From Pontibacter ramchanderi (GTDB lineage Bacteria > Bacteroidota > Bacteroidia > Cytophagales > Hymenobacteraceae), in assembly GCF_002846395.1 (NCBI RefSeq), contig NZ_PJMU01000003.1:310001-374000 (forward strand): a DNA stretch of 64,000 nt, in the 5' to 3' direction. The notes beneath the pieces were generated by a model. The model was not told where the DNA came from, did not search any database, and saw only the letters and a program-made list of their open reading frames with translations. The position numbers were made by a program, and so were the translations under genes. Positions 63,457 through 64,000 of this stretch are shown here, in pieces. Positions within the stretch are counted from its first letter, which is position 1; every line of letters begins with the position of its first letter.

Positions 63457-64000
63457 TTATTTCTTGCCTTGCTGGCCCGGTACCGGGAAGCCACGGTCAC
63501 GCATCAGTGCGTCGATCTTGGCGTCGCGGCCACGGAACTGACGGTAGGCGTCTGCCGGATCCATGGAATTGCGCGGCGCGAACAGGTATTTTACCAGTCT
63601 GGCTGCCACTTCTGCATCATAGAACCCGCCTGGTGCTTCCGCAAATGCCTCTGCGGCATCCGAGGTCAGCACATCGGCCCATAGGTAGCCGTAGTAACCG
63701 GTGGCATAGCCTTCGCCGGAGAACACGTGCCCGAAGTGCGGTGAGCGGTGACGCATCACGATCTCCTTCGGCATACCTAGTTTCGACAGAGTTTCTTTCT
63801 CAAACTTGTCCGGGTCCAGGTTGTTCGGATCGGCCAGGTGGAAGTGCATGTCCATCAGGGCAGAAGCCAGGAACTCAGTCGTAGCGAAGCCCTGGTTAAA
63901 GGTAGAAGCTTTCTCAATCTTGGCGATCAACTCTTTCGGCATCGGCTCACCTGTCTTATAGTGCTTCAGGAACTGGTTGATCACTTTGTCGGTAGATAAC
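63457..64000 (-). CDS. M3 family peptidyl-dipeptidase, C-terminal end, partial
   Basis: The frame is open to the window edge; about 180 C-terminal residues are visible. The part with NQGFATTEFLASALMDMHFH, MRHRSPHFGHVFSGEGYATG, YYGYLWADVLTSDAAEAF and FAPRNSMDPADAYRQFRGRD is the conserved end of Dcp/OpdA-type M3 peptidases. The zinc-binding HExxH lies upstream of the window. Such enzymes remove dipeptides from peptide C-termini. Confidence 0.92.
   Translation of the reverse strand, partial: LSTDKVINQFLKHYKTGEPMPKELIAKIEKASTFNQGFATTEFLASALMDMHFHLADPNNLDPDKFEKETLSKLGMPKEIVMRHRSPHFGHVFSGEGYATGYYGYLWADVLTSDAAEAFAEAPGGFYDAEVAARLVKYLFAPRNSMDPADAYRQFRGRDAKIDALMRDRGFPVPGQQGKK

Overview
The window looks like chromosomal DNA of a Bacteroidota bacterium of the order Cytophagales, most likely a Pontibacter-like member of the Hymenobacteraceae. 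The lineage call is my inference. It rests on: moderately GC-rich coding DNA with AT-rich gaps; promoters of the Bacteroidota form TTTG-N19-TAnnTTTG; almost no Shine-Dalgarno sequences; a CarboxypepD_reg-like TonB receptor; a DUF5687 ABC permease; a Bacteroidota-style ECF sigma trio; and a long amidophosphoribosyltransferase. Nearly all genes are chromosomal core or lineage-conserved. I see no insertion sequence, prophage, CRISPR array or rRNA operon.

Layout. 1-5 kb: end of a 3'-5' exonuclease, a lipoprotein with an M48 protease, an FAH-family enzyme overlapping an M23 endopeptidase, and a Bcp peroxiredoxin. 5-9 kb: split transketolase, then an ECF sigma / membrane protein / Spy-like sensor operon. 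9-18 kb: peptidase E, small conserved proteins, an MBL hydrolase, a class III aminotransferase, an SLC13-type permease, a TerB-like protein, pfkA and miaA. 18.5-27 kb: a 1736-residue hybrid histidine kinase, a CheY-like regulator, a small conserved protein and a PhnP-like MBL hydrolase packed with almost no spacing, then an RqcH/NFACT protein. 27-34 kb: tRNA-Leu(GAG), a TonB receptor, an ABC/DUF5687 pair, and three identical tRNA-Lys(UUU) genes around a DUF4403-like gene. 34.6-41 kb: an SDR, thiL, rlmD and catalase. 41-47 kb: a strikingly disordered Arg/Tyr/Gly/Asp-rich protein, META and YceI proteins, a GNAT with glgX, and a CvpA-CAP fusion. 47.8-51 kb: an ABC/permease/GntR operon with a textbook promoter. 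51-64 kb: small envelope genes, YihY/BrkB, and nuoL-nuoM-nuoN followed closely by a purF homologue, a candidate small RNA, and the 3' end of an M3 peptidase.

Three signals are not explained by the genes. First, the 6-mer GGTATA/TATACC is several-fold over-represented on both strands, in genes and gaps, and forms an inverted-pair hairpin between two convergent genes. Second, four gaps carry a degenerate element bounded by inverted arms built from the words GACAAAAGAC and AAAGGACT; other gaps carry elements of the same design with different words. Third, the 282-residue protein at 40962-41810 is almost entirely disordered, with about 42 Arg and 35 Tyr but one Lys and no Cys, and may be a bacterial condensate- or nucleic-acid-binding protein.
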